Shown in pieces: positions 8,599-17,293 of a DNA stretch of 64,000 nt. Position 1 is the first letter of the stretch; the number at the start of each line of letters is the position of its first letter. Both the position numbers and the translations under genes were made by a program. The notes beneath the pieces are model-generated. The model was not told where the DNA came from and searched no databases. It worked only from the letters and a program-made list of their open reading frames with translations. The DNA lies in NCBI RefSeq assembly GCF_029871235.1, contig NZ_SSOM01000085.1, forward strand, positions 45,391 through 109,390. Direction: 5' to 3'. The DNA comes from Pseudomonas sp. BN411. GTDB lineage: Bacteria; Pseudomonadota; Gammaproteobacteria; Pseudomonadales; Pseudomonadaceae.

Positions 8599-8919
8599 TC
8601 AGACCCGCCGGCGCTCCGCGCTGATTTCCGGCAGATCGGTGCGACGCAGGTAGACCAGCAAGGGGTCGCACAGGTTGAGGCGGTCGTTGATGTTCTGTTC
8701 CAGGAGAATCTGCAGGCATTCGCGGCTCAGGGTCATCACCTGGTCGGTCTTCGCCGTCCAGACGAACTCGCAGGCCGGCATGATGCTGTCATCGGGTACG
8801 TCCATGCCGAAGGAGTCTTCGCTGAAGCGCACGATGTACTTGCCCAGCTTGCGGTTGAAGCCGACGAATCCCTTGAGGGCGTCGGCGGCGTTGCAGATGT
8901 CGGTGGAGGTGATGCTCAT
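8599..8919 (-). CDS. Conserved small hypothetical protein
   Basis: A 106-residue soluble protein starting MSITSTDICNAADALKGF. I chose 8919 because AGGGAAG lies just upstream, while the longer frame to 9027 looks spurious. Features seen: an aromatic strand GKYIVRFSEDSFGMDVPD, DSIMPACEFVW, and a C-terminal RERRRV-like basic end. No signal peptide, no membrane segment and no motif I know. Its codon pattern and ribosome site suggest a genuine gene. Confidence 0.6.
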   Translation of the reverse strand: MSITSTDICNAADALKGFVGFNRKLGKYIVRFSEDSFGMDVPDDSIMPACEFVWTAKTDQVMTLSRECLQILLEQNINDRLNLCDPLLVYLRRTDLPEISAERRRV

Positions 8920-9085
8920 GCTGTACTTCCCTGGTCGGATCGAGGCGGGTTGTGCACGCATGGAAGGCAGGGATGCTCCCACTCTGGCCGGTGGGTAGGC
9001 CGGCATTCTGCCAGCCCCGGCGCGCATCGGCGGTGGGCGTGTTGTCGCACCCTGGGGCTGCGATGACAGCCCCAGGGTGAAGACA

Positions 9086-10411
9086 TCAGTGCGCCGGCTG
9101 GACGATGGCGTTGCCGGGCAGCGCCGGCAGCCGTGCCAGGTGCAAGGCCACGGCCACTGCGATCACCAGCAGACCGCCGATGAACAGGCCGACGCCCTGC
9201 CAGCCGTAGTGGTGCCAGAACAGGCCACCGAGGGTACCGGCCAGGCTGGAGCCGACGTAGTAACTGAACAGATAGAGGGACGAAGCCTGGCCCTTGGCCC
9301 GCTGGGCGCGACGGCCGATCCAGCTGCTGGCCACCGAGTGGGCGCCGAAGAAGCCGAAGGTGAAGATCGCCATGCCGGCCAGGATCACCCCCAGCGGGCT
9401 GAACAGGGTCAGCACCAGGCCGCCGAGCATCAGCAGGATGGCTGCCCAGAGCACTTTGCGCCGACCCACCTTGTCCGCGAGGGAACCCACCCAGGCCGAG
9501 CTGTAGATGCCGGACAGGTAGACCACCGAGAGCACGCCCACCAGGGCCTGGCTCATCTGGTAGGGCGAGGCCAGCAGGCGGTAGCCGATGTAGTTGAACA
9601 GGGTGACGAAGGCGCCCATCAGCAGGAAGCCGGTGAGGAACAACCAGGGCAGGCCGGCGTCGCGGAAGTGCAGGCGATAGCCTTCCACCAACGTGGACGG
9701 CCGGAGCGGCTGCGGGCGGAAGTGTTTCGACTCGGGCAACACGCGCCAGAACACCAGGCCGGCCACCAGCGCCAGGCCGCCGAGCGCCGCCAGGGCGGCA
9801 TGCCAGGAAACGAAGTCCACCAGCACACCGCTGATCAGGCGCCCGCTCATGCCACCGATGGCGTTACCACCGATGTAGAGCCCCATGGAAAGGCCGAGGT
9901 GGTGCGGATGGATTTCTTCGCTCAGGTAAGTCATGGCCACGGCAGCGAGGCCGCTCAGGGCCAGGCCCACCAGGGCGCGCATCACCAGCACGCCTTCCCA
10001 GGTCGGCATGGCGGCGCTGGCCAGGGTGAACAGGGCGGCAGCGATCAATGACACCACCATCACCGGCTTGCGGCCGATGGCGTCGGACAGCGGACCGGTC
10101 ACCAGCAGGCCGAGGGCGAGCATGGCGGTGGAAACGGAGAGCGCCAGGCTGCTCTGGGCGGCGGAGATGGAGAAGTCCCTGGACAGGACCGGCATCATCG
10201 GCTGGATGCAGTACAGCAGGGCAAAGGTGGCGAAACCGCCGGAGAACAGCGCCAGGGAGGTGCGCATGAACTGCGGCGTGCCCTTCCTGATATAGGTGGG
10301 GAGTTCAGGATCGTTGGCGGCGGCGTCCGGCAGCTCGGTGGCTGGGGCACGGGCCGCCTCGCTAAACGCGGGATCGTCTTCGGTCTTGAGTACTGCCTGG
10401 GATTTGCTCAC
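9086..10411 (-). CDS. MFS efflux transporter (YnfM-like)
   Basis: About 441 residues with twelve predicted helices. After an N-terminal cytoplasmic tail it has FATFALLYCIQPMMPVLSRDF (helix 1), GPLSDAIGRKPVMV (the MFS loop 2-3 motif) and SLADKVGRRKVLW (the matching loop 8-9 motif). The arrangement resembles the YnfM/arabinose-efflux-like group. I prefer a GTG start at 10411, because AAGGTG precedes it at good spacing; an ATG at 10447 has no such site. It is divergent from a LysR regulator at 10584, a pair widespread in Pseudomonas. The substrate is unknown. Confidence 0.85.
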   Translation of the reverse strand: MSKSQAVLKTEDDPAFSEAARAPATELPDAAANDPELPTYIRKGTPQFMRTSLALFSGGFATFALLYCIQPMMPVLSRDFSISAAQSSLALSVSTAMLALGLLVTGPLSDAIGRKPVMVVSLIAAALFTLASAAMPTWEGVLVMRALVGLALSGLAAVAMTYLSEEIHPHHLGLSMGLYIGGNAIGGMSGRLISGVLVDFVSWHAALAALGGLALVAGLVFWRVLPESKHFRPQPLRPSTLVEGYRLHFRDAGLPWLFLTGFLLMGAFVTLFNYIGYRLLASPYQMSQALVGVLSVVYLSGIYSSAWVGSLADKVGRRKVLWAAILLMLGGLVLTLFSPLGVILAGMAIFTFGFFGAHSVASSWIGRRAQRAKGQASSLYLFSYYVGSSLAGTLGGLFWHHYGWQGVGLFIGGLLVIAVAVALHLARLPALPGNAIVQPAH

Positions 10412-10521
10412 GGGGCACCTTCGGGCATTTGCGGCGAGCAGGCACAACGAGGCCGTGCCGCCTGGATCAGGGGCTGGAATATTCGTTGTTGGGGTTATGG
10501 GCCGAAGGATATCGAGCGTTT

Positions 10522-10539
10522 TATATTATCTCCAATATA
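10522..10539. promoter_or_regulatory. Candidate LysR-type operator
   Basis: TATATT-N6-AATATA is an interrupted palindrome with the T-N11-A spacing of LysR boxes. It lies in the AT-rich gap between the MFS gene and the divergent LysR gene. Binding is an inference. Confidence 0.5.
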
Positions 10540-10583
10540 TTATTCGACACATTTGATATGTTCTGGATATCAATAGGCATCCC

Positions 10584-11492
10584 ATGGAACTGAGACACCT
10601 GCGCTACTTCATCGCCGTGGCCGAGGAGCTGCATTTCGGCCGCGCCGCCGAGCAACTGGGCATTTCCCAACCCCCGCTGAGCCAGCAGATCCAGGCGCTG
10701 GAGGAGGAAATCGGTGCGCGCCTGCTGGAACGCACCAACCGTCGGGTCGAGCTGACCGAAGCCGGCCGCCGCTTCCTCGACGAGGCCCGCCAAGTGCTGG
10801 CCCAGGTGAACAAGGCCGTGGAGATCGCGCGCCGCGCCCACCGTGGCGAACTGGGCGAGTTGAAGGTGGGCTTCACTTCATCCGCCCCCTTCACCTCCAC
10901 CATTCCCCGCAGCATCCGCGCCTTTCGCCAGGCCTACCCGGACGTTCACCTGGAACTCACCGAGGGCAGCAGCGCGGAAACGGTCAGGGCGCTCCAGGAA
11001 GAAAGCATGCAGGTCGGCGTGATCCGCCCCCTCAACCTGCCGGACAACCTCCTGGCGGTGGAACTGTTCCGCGAGCCGCTGGTGGCCATCCTGCGCGCCG
11101 ACCACCCATTGGCTGCCGGCAGCGAAGACGGCATCCACTTCAGCGCCCTGGCCGACGAACCCTTCGTATTCTTCCCGCGCACCTTCGGTACCGGCCTCTA
11201 CGACCAGATGCTCGCCCTCGCCCGCGACGCCGGCTTCACGCCGCGGGTTTCCCAGGAAGCCAGCGAAGCCATGACCATCATCGGCCTGGTGTCCGCCGGG
11301 CTGGGCGTATCGGTGCTGCCCGCCTCCTTTCGCCGCACCCGCGTCGATGGCGTGGTCTACCGCACCCTGCTCGACCCAGGCGCTACCACCGCCGTCTGGC
11401 TGGTGCGCCGACGGGACGAACGCTCGCCCCTGGCGCTGTCATTCATCGACCTGGTGACTCGCGAGGCCGCGGCCATTCGCGAGCGCCGGTAG
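10584..11492 (+). CDS. LysR-family transcriptional regulator
   Basis: A 302-residue regulator. Residues 1-60 form the winged HTH (MELRHLRYFIAVAEELHFGRAAEQL, then ISQPPLSQQIQALEEEIG), followed by a linker helix and the periplasmic-binding-fold effector domain starting GELKVGFTSSAPF. It resembles the BenM/CatM/HcaR-like group in HTH wording. It most likely regulates the divergent MFS exporter at 9086-10411, with an operator candidate at 10522-10539. Confidence 0.9.
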   Translation: MELRHLRYFIAVAEELHFGRAAEQLGISQPPLSQQIQALEEEIGARLLERTNRRVELTEAGRRFLDEARQVLAQVNKAVEIARRAHRGELGELKVGFTSSAPFTSTIPRSIRAFRQAYPDVHLELTEGSSAETVRALQEESMQVGVIRPLNLPDNLLAVELFREPLVAILRADHPLAAGSEDGIHFSALADEPFVFFPRTFGTGLYDQMLALARDAGFTPRVSQEASEAMTIIGLVSAGLGVSVLPASFRRTRVDGVVYRTLLDPGATTAVWLVRRRDERSPLALSFIDLVTREAAAIRERR

Positions 11493-11866
11493 GCAACCTT
11501 GTGGGGGCGAACTCTTTCGCGAATGGAGATGGCACCGAGCGGTGCTTGCCCCCTCACCCTGTGGGGGCGATTTCAATCGCCAAGCAGGGCGCAGCCCTGC
11601 CCGGTGGGAGCGAATACATCCTGCGCACCCCGGAGAAGCTGGTGGGCCTCATGCTGCCCAACCGACCAATTTCTGCCCGCGTAGACGAAACAGCCCGACA
11701 CATCTCGGCGTCGCCACAGGGCGCCATTCGACGTTTTCTTCACATTCCCTCTGGCAATGTCCGACGCTTTCGGCGGACCAACTGGAACCACTGTGCCATC
11801 AGGTGATCTACTTACCCCCGGCATCGTTCAGCTCCAGATGCCGCCCCGCCCTGAGTAGACCATTGG
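11493..11866. other. Intergenic region with REP elements
   Basis: No gene supported. 11500-11610 holds three partly degraded REP units (GTGGGGGCGAACT, GTGGGGGCGATTT, GTGGGAGCGAATA), two followed by CGCC/CGCG half-palindromes. From 11620 to 11866 the sequence is unique, with short open frames that look random. It must hold the promoter of the sulfatase gene at 11867, but I cannot assign boxes with confidence. Confidence 0.5.
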
Positions 11867-13963
11867 ATGCTTGATCGCATGACCGCACAGGAACCCGTCG
11901 CCACCCGGCAGTCCTCGTTCAACCTGGACACCCCTACCGTCAAGAGCCACCTGGCTTTCACCCTGCTCAGCGCCGGTGCGCTGCTGGTGATGTACAGCCT
12001 GCTGCGAGTGGCGCTGCTGGTGTACAACAGCGACCAGATTGGCGACAGCCCGGCGTCGGTGTTCGTCGAGTCCTTCTACAACGGCCTGCGCTTCGACCTG
12101 CGCGTGGTGGTATTCGCCCTGGTTCCGCTGCTTCTGTCGCTGCTCAGCGTCCGCGCCATGGCCGCCCGGGGTGTGCATCGCATCTGGCTGACCCTCTTCG
12201 CCAGCCTCACCCTGTTCCTCGGCATCAGCGAACTGGACTTCTACCGCGAGTTCCACCAGCGCCTCAACAGCCTGGTGTTCCAGTACCTGCAGGAAGACCT
12301 GGGCACCGTCGCCAGCATGATCTGGAACGGCTTCCCGGTGGGTCGCTACCTGATCGCCTGGGCCCTGGCCACTGCCCTGCTCTACCTGATGTTCCGTAGC
12401 CTGGACCTGCTCAGCCGTCCGCGCACCGGCGCCAGCACCAAGCCCATCGCCCGCAAAACCGCGCCCTGGTTCAGCCGCGTGGCGATTTTCATGGTCTGCC
12501 TGGTGGTGGCCGTGGTTGCCGTTCGTGGCCATCTGCGCCAAGGCCCGCCGCTGCGCTGGGGTGACGCCTATACCACCGACTCCATGTTCGCCAACCAGTT
12601 GGGCCTGAACGGCACTCTGACCCTGGTGGACGCGGCCAAGAGCAACTTCTCCTCCCACCGCGACAACGCCTGGAAGGCCACCCTGCCTGAAGACGAAGCC
12701 GTGGCGACCGTGCGCGAGATGTTACTCACCCCCAACGACAAGCTGGTGGATGCCGACACGGCCGCCATCCGTCGCGATTTCACCCCGCCGGCCGAAGGCA
12801 CCCTGCCGATCCGCAACGTAGTGGTGATTCTGATGGAGAGCTTCGCGGGGCGTTACGTCGGCGCCCTGGGCAGCCAGGAAGGCGTCACGCCGTACTTCGA
12901 CAAATTGGCCAAGGAGGGACTGCTGTTCGACCGCTTCTTCTCCAACGGCACCCATACCCACCAGGGAATGTTCGCCACCATGGCCTGCTTCCCCAACCTG
13001 CCAAGCTTCGAGTACCTGATGCGCACCCCCGAGGGCTCGCACCAGTTCTCCGGGCTGCCGCAACTGCTCAGCGCCCGCGACTACAACGACCTGTATGTCT
13101 ACAACGGCAACTTCCAGTGGGATAACCAGTCCGGCTTCTTCAGCAACCAGGGCATGACCCGTTTCATCGGCCGCGAAGACTTCGTCAACCCGGTGTTCAT
13201 GGACAAGACCTGGGGCGTGTCCGACCAGGACATGTTCGACCGTGGCGCCGCCGAACTGGCGAAGATGCCCACCGACAAGCCGTTCTACGCGCTGTTGCAG
13301 ACCCTCTCCAACCACACGCCTTACGCCCTGCCGGCCGATCTGCCGGTGGAAAAGGTCACCGGCCACGGCGCCCATGACGAACACCTGACCGCCATGCGCT
13401 ACGCCGACTGGGCCCTCGGCCAGTTCTTCGAGAAGGCGCGCAAGGAGCCCTACTTCAAGGACACGCTGTTCGTCGTAGTGGGCGACCACGGCTTCGGTAG
13501 CGACAAGCAGCTCACCGAAATGGACCTGTTCCGCTTCAACGTACCGCTGCTGCTGATCGGCCCCGGCGTGCAAGAGAAGTTCGGCAACATCAACCACAAC
13601 GTCGCCACTCAGATCGACATCGTGCCCACCATCATGGGCCGCCTGGGCGGCGAAGTACGCCACCAGTGCTGGGGACGTGACCTGCTCAACCTGCCGGCCA
13701 ATGACCCGGGTATCGGTGTGATCAAGCCGTCCGGCGGCGAACAGACCGTGGCCATCGTCAGCGCCGACCGCATCCTGATCCAGCCCAAGGACTTCCCGGC
13801 GCGCCTGTACCAGTACCAGCTGGGCGCCGATGCCAAGGCCGAACGCGTCCCCGGCGATAGCGACCCGCGCCTGCAGAAGTACCTGGAAGCCTTCCTGCAA
13901 ACCGCCACCGGCAGCCTGTTGAACAACACAGCCGGCGTCCAGGACGCGAAACAGAACCAGTGA
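11867..13963 (+). CDS. LTA-synthase-family membrane sulfatase/phosphoglycerol transferase-like protein
   Basis: About 698 residues. The N-terminal third has about five membrane helices (for example LLSAGALLVMYSLLRVALLV). The C-terminal part (about 310-600) is an alkaline-phosphatase-superfamily periplasmic domain: NVVVILMESFAGRYVGALG (metal ligand Glu), FSNGTHTHQGMFATMACF (nucleophilic Thr region), and VVVGDHGFGSD (D-H metal ligands). Family members transfer phosphoglycerol or phosphoethanolamine groups to glycans or lipids. In Gram-negatives the exact acceptor is usually unknown. Start at 11867 or 11879. It is monocistronic with its own terminator. Confidence 0.88.
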   Translation: MLDRMTAQEPVATRQSSFNLDTPTVKSHLAFTLLSAGALLVMYSLLRVALLVYNSDQIGDSPASVFVESFYNGLRFDLRVVVFALVPLLLSLLSVRAMAARGVHRIWLTLFASLTLFLGISELDFYREFHQRLNSLVFQYLQEDLGTVASMIWNGFPVGRYLIAWALATALLYLMFRSLDLLSRPRTGASTKPIARKTAPWFSRVAIFMVCLVVAVVAVRGHLRQGPPLRWGDAYTTDSMFANQLGLNGTLTLVDAAKSNFSSHRDNAWKATLPEDEAVATVREMLLTPNDKLVDADTAAIRRDFTPPAEGTLPIRNVVVILMESFAGRYVGALGSQEGVTPYFDKLAKEGLLFDRFFSNGTHTHQGMFATMACFPNLPSFEYLMRTPEGSHQFSGLPQLLSARDYNDLYVYNGNFQWDNQSGFFSNQGMTRFIGREDFVNPVFMDKTWGVSDQDMFDRGAAELAKMPTDKPFYALLQTLSNHTPYALPADLPVEKVTGHGAHDEHLTAMRYADWALGQFFEKARKEPYFKDTLFVVVGDHGFGSDKQLTEMDLFRFNVPLLLIGPGVQEKFGNINHNVATQIDIVPTIMGRLGGEVRHQCWGRDLLNLPANDPGIGVIKPSGGEQTVAIVSADRILIQPKDFPARLYQYQLGADAKAERVPGDSDPRLQKYLEAFLQTATGSLLNNTAGVQDAKQNQ

Positions 13964-13970
13964 TGTACCA

Positions 13971-13999
13971 GGCCCCGCTCGATGCGGGGCCTTCTTTTT
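13971..13999 (+). terminator. Rho-independent terminator of the sulfatase gene
   Basis: GGCCCCGC and GCGGGGCC form a perfect 8-bp stem with a 5-nt loop followed by TTCTTTTTC, 8 bp after the stop. Confidence 0.92.
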
Positions 14000-14040
14000 C
14001 TGGCCTCTGAATTCATTCGCCAAGGGCAGCACAGCTGCCC

Positions 14041-14145
14041 CGTAGGATGGATGTCGCTCTTTACATCCACCAACGGAGTACGGGTGAGCCACGACCGGTG
14101 GATCGATGGAGCGTGATCCACCCTACAGGCAAGCGAGTGAACACG
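14041..14145. repeat. GTAGGATGGAT / ATCCACCCTAC palindromic repeat
   Basis: Opens GTAGGATGGATGT and closes GATCCACCCTAC, with further internal TGGAT/ATCCA arms. It looks like a relative of the GTAGGATGGGT repeats at 1-90 and 46920-47010. Non-coding. Confidence 0.55.
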
Positions 14146-14190
14146 GGATTGTTGTCGGGTGATCCGCTCCCTCACCCCCAGCCCCTCTCC

Positions 14191-14557
14191 CTGAAGAGGA
14201 GAGGGGTGACTCGCGACGGCGAGGTCCAAACAATCCTGAAGCAGATTGCGGCCTGAAACTGAGCAACCGAGGTGGGGCAGCGACTCCGCCCCTTCAGGAG
14301 GCCGAGCGGAATCGTTGTGCAGGGGGATGAGCGGCATGGATGCCGCGAGAGGCGTGTGGGGCCATGGATGGCCCCTCTCGCCGTGCCCCCGGCGCAATGA
14401 TGGAGCGAGGGAAGTCCGGCGAAGCCGGACCCGGATGCAGGGGCAAGTTTTTTGGTTCCTTTTCAACGACTGGAAAAGGGACTCGCCTGGGAAGGCGAAA
14501 CCAGAAACATCCGCAGAACTCGGCAAGCAGCCTGGCGAAGGACGTTCCAGCAACACT
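14191..14557 (+). repeat. 367-bp structured intergenic repeat, copy A
   Basis: The segment from CTGAAGAGGAGAGG to GCAACACT recurs, inverted, at 59873-60239 with the same length and, by eye, well over 85 percent identity. It contains several strong stems: GTCCGGC-GAA-GCCGGAC, GGGGCCAT-GG-ATGGCCCC nested inside GCGAGA/TCTCGC, and CCTTTTC/GAAAAGG. The last stem differs from copy B by paired changes that keep pairing. No conserved reading frame runs through it. I see no ends or target duplications that would mark a known mobile element. Confidence 0.85.
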
Positions 14558-14641
14558 TAACGCAGACATAGCGAATAAATTCACCCCCACAGGCTTTCCT
14601 CGCTCCGCTCGCCGCTTGACAGCCCCGCCCCCAGCCCGCAA

Positions 14642-14673
14642 ATTACGCAAAGTGTAAATTGATTACGAAAACA
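14642..14673 (+). promoter_or_regulatory. Candidate HmgR operator upstream of maiA
   Basis: ATTACG-N5-TGTAAA followed by a GTAA-N5-TTAC inverted repeat and AAAACA. The same order and spacing occur at 28680-28711 in front of hmgA, where the first palindrome is perfect. This suggests that maiA (and perhaps hpd downstream) belongs to the HmgR regulon. Confidence 0.6.
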
Positions 14674-14726
14674 ATAATGCTGGCGCCCGGACTTCACACC
14701 GGAACGCCTGCCGCCGAGCGATTGCC

Positions 14727-15359
14727 ATGGACCTCTATACCTATTACCGCTCCACCTCTTCCTACCGGGTGCGCATTGCCCTGGCGCTGAAGGGCCTGGA
14801 AGCCCGGCATATCCCGGTGAACCTGATCCAGGACGGCGGCCAGCAGCACAAGCCCGAGTACAAGGCGCTCAATCCGCAAGGCCGTGTTCCCAGCCTGCGC
14901 CTCGACGACGGCCAGGTCCTGACCCAATCCCCCGCGATTATCGAATACCTCGAAGAGCGCCATCCGCAGCCCGCCCTCCTGCCCCAAGGCCTGGAAGCCC
15001 GTGCCCAACAGCGCGCGGTGGCGGCCATCATCGGCTGCGATATCCATCCGCTGCACAACGTCGCGGTGCTCAACCGCCTGCGCGGCCTGAAGGTGGAGGA
15101 AGCCGAGGTGATGAACTGGATTCGTCACTGGATCGCAGAAGGCTTCAATGCGGTCGAAGCCCTTATAGGAGACGAAGGTTTCTGCTTCGGCGAACCGGGT
15201 CTGGCTGACGTCTATCTGCTACCGCAGGTCTATGCCGCCCGCCGTTTCGAACTGGACCTGTCACACTATCCAAAGATCGCCCGGGTCGAACGCCTTGCCC
15301 TTGTGCATCCGGCCTTCATCCAGGCGCACCCTGACCAGCAAGCCGACAAGCCGGCCTGA
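14727..15359 (+). CDS. maiA: Maleylacetoacetate isomerase
   Basis: A 210-residue zeta-class glutathione transferase that converts maleylacetoacetate to fumarylacetoacetate in tyrosine/homogentisate breakdown. YYRSTSSYRVRIALALKG is the zeta-GST signature with the catalytic Ser region SSxR, and QGRVPSLRLDDG and LTQSPAIIEYLEE form the glutathione site. The C-terminal helical domain has GCDIHPLHNVAVL. In many pseudomonads maiA follows hmgA-fahA; here it sits 13 kb away, upstream of hpd. A candidate HmgR operator lies about 55 bp upstream. Confidence 0.95.
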   Translation: MDLYTYYRSTSSYRVRIALALKGLEARHIPVNLIQDGGQQHKPEYKALNPQGRVPSLRLDDGQVLTQSPAIIEYLEERHPQPALLPQGLEARAQQRAVAAIIGCDIHPLHNVAVLNRLRGLKVEEAEVMNWIRHWIAEGFNAVEALIGDEGFCFGEPGLADVYLLPQVYAARRFELDLSHYPKIARVERLALVHPAFIQAHPDQQADKPA

Positions 15360-15369
15360 GGCAACGTCC

Positions 15370-15465
15370 ATGCAAAGCCTCGGATTCAAAGTCACCATCG
15401 GCGACTACCTCGCCCGCAGCGTACGCGGCATTTCCTGCGCGCCACCGGCAGCCACCTCGCATTGA
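15370..15465 (+). CDS. Possible 31-residue small ORF between maiA and hpd
   Basis: An ATG at 15370, with GAGG about 8 nt upstream, opens a 31-codon frame (MQSLGFKVTIGDYLARS, then GISCAPPAATSH) ending at 15465, 36 bp before hpd. Composition is protein-like and it fills the gap neatly. It could be a small protein or a leader peptide for hpd. I do not recognise a family, and it could be chance. Confidence 0.4.
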   Translation: MQSLGFKVTIGDYLARSVRGISCAPPAATSH

Positions 15466-15501
15466 CCCATACTTCCAATCAAATGCTCGAGGTGCCAAAA
15501 A

Positions 15502-16578
15502 ATGGCTGACATGTTCGAAAACCCCATGGGCCTGCAGGGCTTTGAATTCATCGAATTCGCCTCGCCCACCCCGAATACCCTGGAACCCATCTTCGCCATC
15601 ATGGGCTTCACCAAGGTCGCGACTCACCGTTCCAAGGACGTGCACCTGTACCGCCAGGGCGAGATCAACCTGATCCTCAACAACGAGCCCAAGAGCCAGG
15701 CCGCCTACTTCGCCGCCGAGCACGGCCCGTCCGTCTGCGGCATGGCCTTCCGTGTGAAGAATGCCCACCAGGCCTATGCCCGTGCCCTGGAGCTGGGTGC
15801 CCAGCCCATCGAAATCCCCACTGGCCCGATGGAACTACGCCTGCCGGCGATCAAGGGCATCGGCGGCGCGCCGCTGTACCTGATCGACCGCTTCGGCGAA
15901 GGCTCCTCGATCTACGACATCGACTTCGAGTTCATCGAAGGCGTCGACCGTCACCCGAAAGGTGCCGGCCTGAAGTTCATCGACCACCTGACCCACAACG
16001 TGTACCGCGGCCGCATGGCCTACTGGGCGGACTTCTACGAGAAACTGTTCAACTTCCGCGAGATCCGCTACTTCGACATCAAGGGCGAGTACACCGGCCT
16101 GACCTCCAAGGCCATGACCGCGCCGGACGGCATGATCCGCATCCCGCTGAACGAAGAGTCCTCCAAGGGCGCGGGCCAGATCGAAGAGTTCCTGATGCAG
16201 TTCAACGGCGAAGGCATCCAGCACGTGGCCTTCTTCACCGACGACCTGGTCAAGACCTGGGACGCGCTGAAGGCCCTCGGCATGCGCTTCATGACCGCGC
16301 CGCCGGCCACCTACTACGAGATGCTCCAGGGCCGCCTGCCGGACCACGGCGAGCCAGAAGGCGAACTGCAATCGCGCGGCATCCTGCTGGACGGCACCAC
16401 CGAAGGCGGCAGCAAGCGCCTGCTGCTGCAGATCTTCTCGGAAACCCTGATGGGCCCGGTGTTCTTCGAGTTCATCCAGCGCAAGGGTGACGACGGCTTC
16501 GGCGAGGGCAACTTCAAGGCCCTGTTCGAATCCATCGAGCGCGACCAGATCCGTCGCGGTGTGCTGAGCACCGAATAA
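15502..16578 (+). CDS. hpd: 4-Hydroxyphenylpyruvate dioxygenase
   Basis: A 358-residue Fe(II) dioxygenase that converts 4-hydroxyphenylpyruvate to homogentisate, the step before HmgA. The three iron ligands are visible: His in [15 protein letters not shown], His in [12 protein letters not shown], and Glu in [21 protein letters not shown]. That C-terminal stretch is the family signature. Length is normal for the Pseudomonas enzyme. It lies 142 bp after maiA and has its own terminator, so it may be co-transcribed with maiA or have a promoter in the gap. Confidence 0.97.
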   Translation: MADMFENPMGLQGFEFIEFASPTPNTLEPIFAIMGFTKVATHRSKDVHLYRQGEINLILNNEPKSQAAYFAAEHGPSVCGMAFRVKNAHQAYARALELGAQPIEIPTGPMELRLPAIKGIGGAPLYLIDRFGEGSSIYDIDFEFIEGVDRHPKGAGLKFIDHLTHNVYRGRMAYWADFYEKLFNFREIRYFDIKGEYTGLTSKAMTAPDGMIRIPLNEESSKGAGQIEEFLMQFNGEGIQHVAFFTDDLVKTWDALKALGMRFMTAPPATYYEMLQGRLPDHGEPEGELQSRGILLDGTTEGGSKRLLLQIFSETLMGPVFFEFIQRKGDDGFGEGNFKALFESIERDQIRRGVLSTE

Positions 16579-16594
16579 GGCGCTATCCGCTACG

Positions 16595-16620
16595 AAAAAC
16601 CCGGCTTCTGCCGGGTTTTT
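16595..16620 (+). terminator. Rho-independent terminator of hpd
   Basis: AAAAACCCGGC and GCCGGGTTTTT flank a TTCT loop, 17 bp after the hpd stop. The arms supply their own T-run, and the A-run makes it usable in the other direction too. Confidence 0.95.
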
Positions 16621-16712
16621 CATTTCAGACGATCACCTGTCCGTCTAGTGTCGGCGACGCCGCGCCCTGCCCCCTGACTATGCTTGTTCCATGGGGGTTG
16701 GAGGCGCGCCAC

Positions 16713-17198
16713 ATGCAACTCGTCAGCGTCAGCATCGACAAGCCGGAGTCGATCAACTTCATCTTCGGCCAGACCCACTTCATCAAATCCGTCGAAGACA
16801 TCCACGAAACCCTGGTGGGTGCCGTACCCGGCATCCGCTTCGGGCTGGCCTTCTGCGAAGCCTCGGGCAGCTGTCTGGTGCGTTGCTCCGGCACCGACGA
16901 CGCCATGCTCGAACTGGCCAGCAGTAATGCCCTGGCCATCGGCGCCGGGCACAGCTTCATCATCTTCCTCGGCGAAGGCTTCTACCCGGTCAACGTGCTC
17001 AACAGCCTGAAGCTGGTGCCAGAGGTCTGCCGCATCTACTGCGCCACCGCCAATCCGACCCAAGTGATCCTGGCCGAAACCGACCAGGGACGCGGCGTGC
17101 TGGGTGTCGTGGACGGCTTCTCGCCCCGTGGCGTGGAAGGCGAAGAAGACATCGCCTGGCGCAAGGGCCTGCTACGGCAGATCGGCTACAAGCTCTGA
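16713..17198 (+). CDS. Adenosine-specific kinase family protein
   Basis: A 161-residue protein starting MQLVSVSIDKPESINFIFGQ. The blocks TLVGAVPGIRFGLAFCEASG, ALAIGAGHSFIIFL, CRIYCATANPTQVILAET and GRGVLGVVDGFSPRG match the adenosine-specific kinase family (formerly DUF355) along its full length. The reported activity in archaea is phosphorylation or tight binding of adenosine; the role in bacteria is unclear. Met at 16713 is chosen over 16680, because family alignments begin there. It is a single gene between the hpd terminator and the intergenic RNA region. Confidence 0.82.
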   Translation: MQLVSVSIDKPESINFIFGQTHFIKSVEDIHETLVGAVPGIRFGLAFCEASGSCLVRCSGTDDAMLELASSNALAIGAGHSFIIFLGEGFYPVNVLNSLKLVPEVCRIYCATANPTQVILAETDQGRGVLGVVDGFSPRGVEGEEDIAWRKGLLRQIGYKL

Positions 17199-17264
17199 GC
17201 CCACGCGACGATCGGCAGGTGCGCGATGCCCATCTGCCATGCCGGCCGACAGCAAAAAGCGCGC

Positions 17265-17293
17265 AAAAAAAAAGCTGCCATCGCCGGCAGCTT
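17265..17293 (-). terminator. Orphan intrinsic terminator on the minus strand
   Basis: An 8-bp stem with a 6-nt loop followed by nine T on the minus strand only. The plus strand reads TTCAGTTTG after the stem, so it is not a good terminator for the kinase gene on the left. Confidence 0.85.

Noticed and set aside
12722-14092. A 456-codon minus-strand frame across the sulfatase gene
   Set aside because: Shadow of the LTA-synthase-like gene, whose motifs are intact on the plus strand.
14246-14657. Short ORFs of about 100 codons in the 367-bp repeat and its mirror at 59869-60285
   Set aside because: Several overlapping frames on both strands appear in both copies with frame-breaking differences; they reflect GC-rich repeat sequence rather than protein coding.
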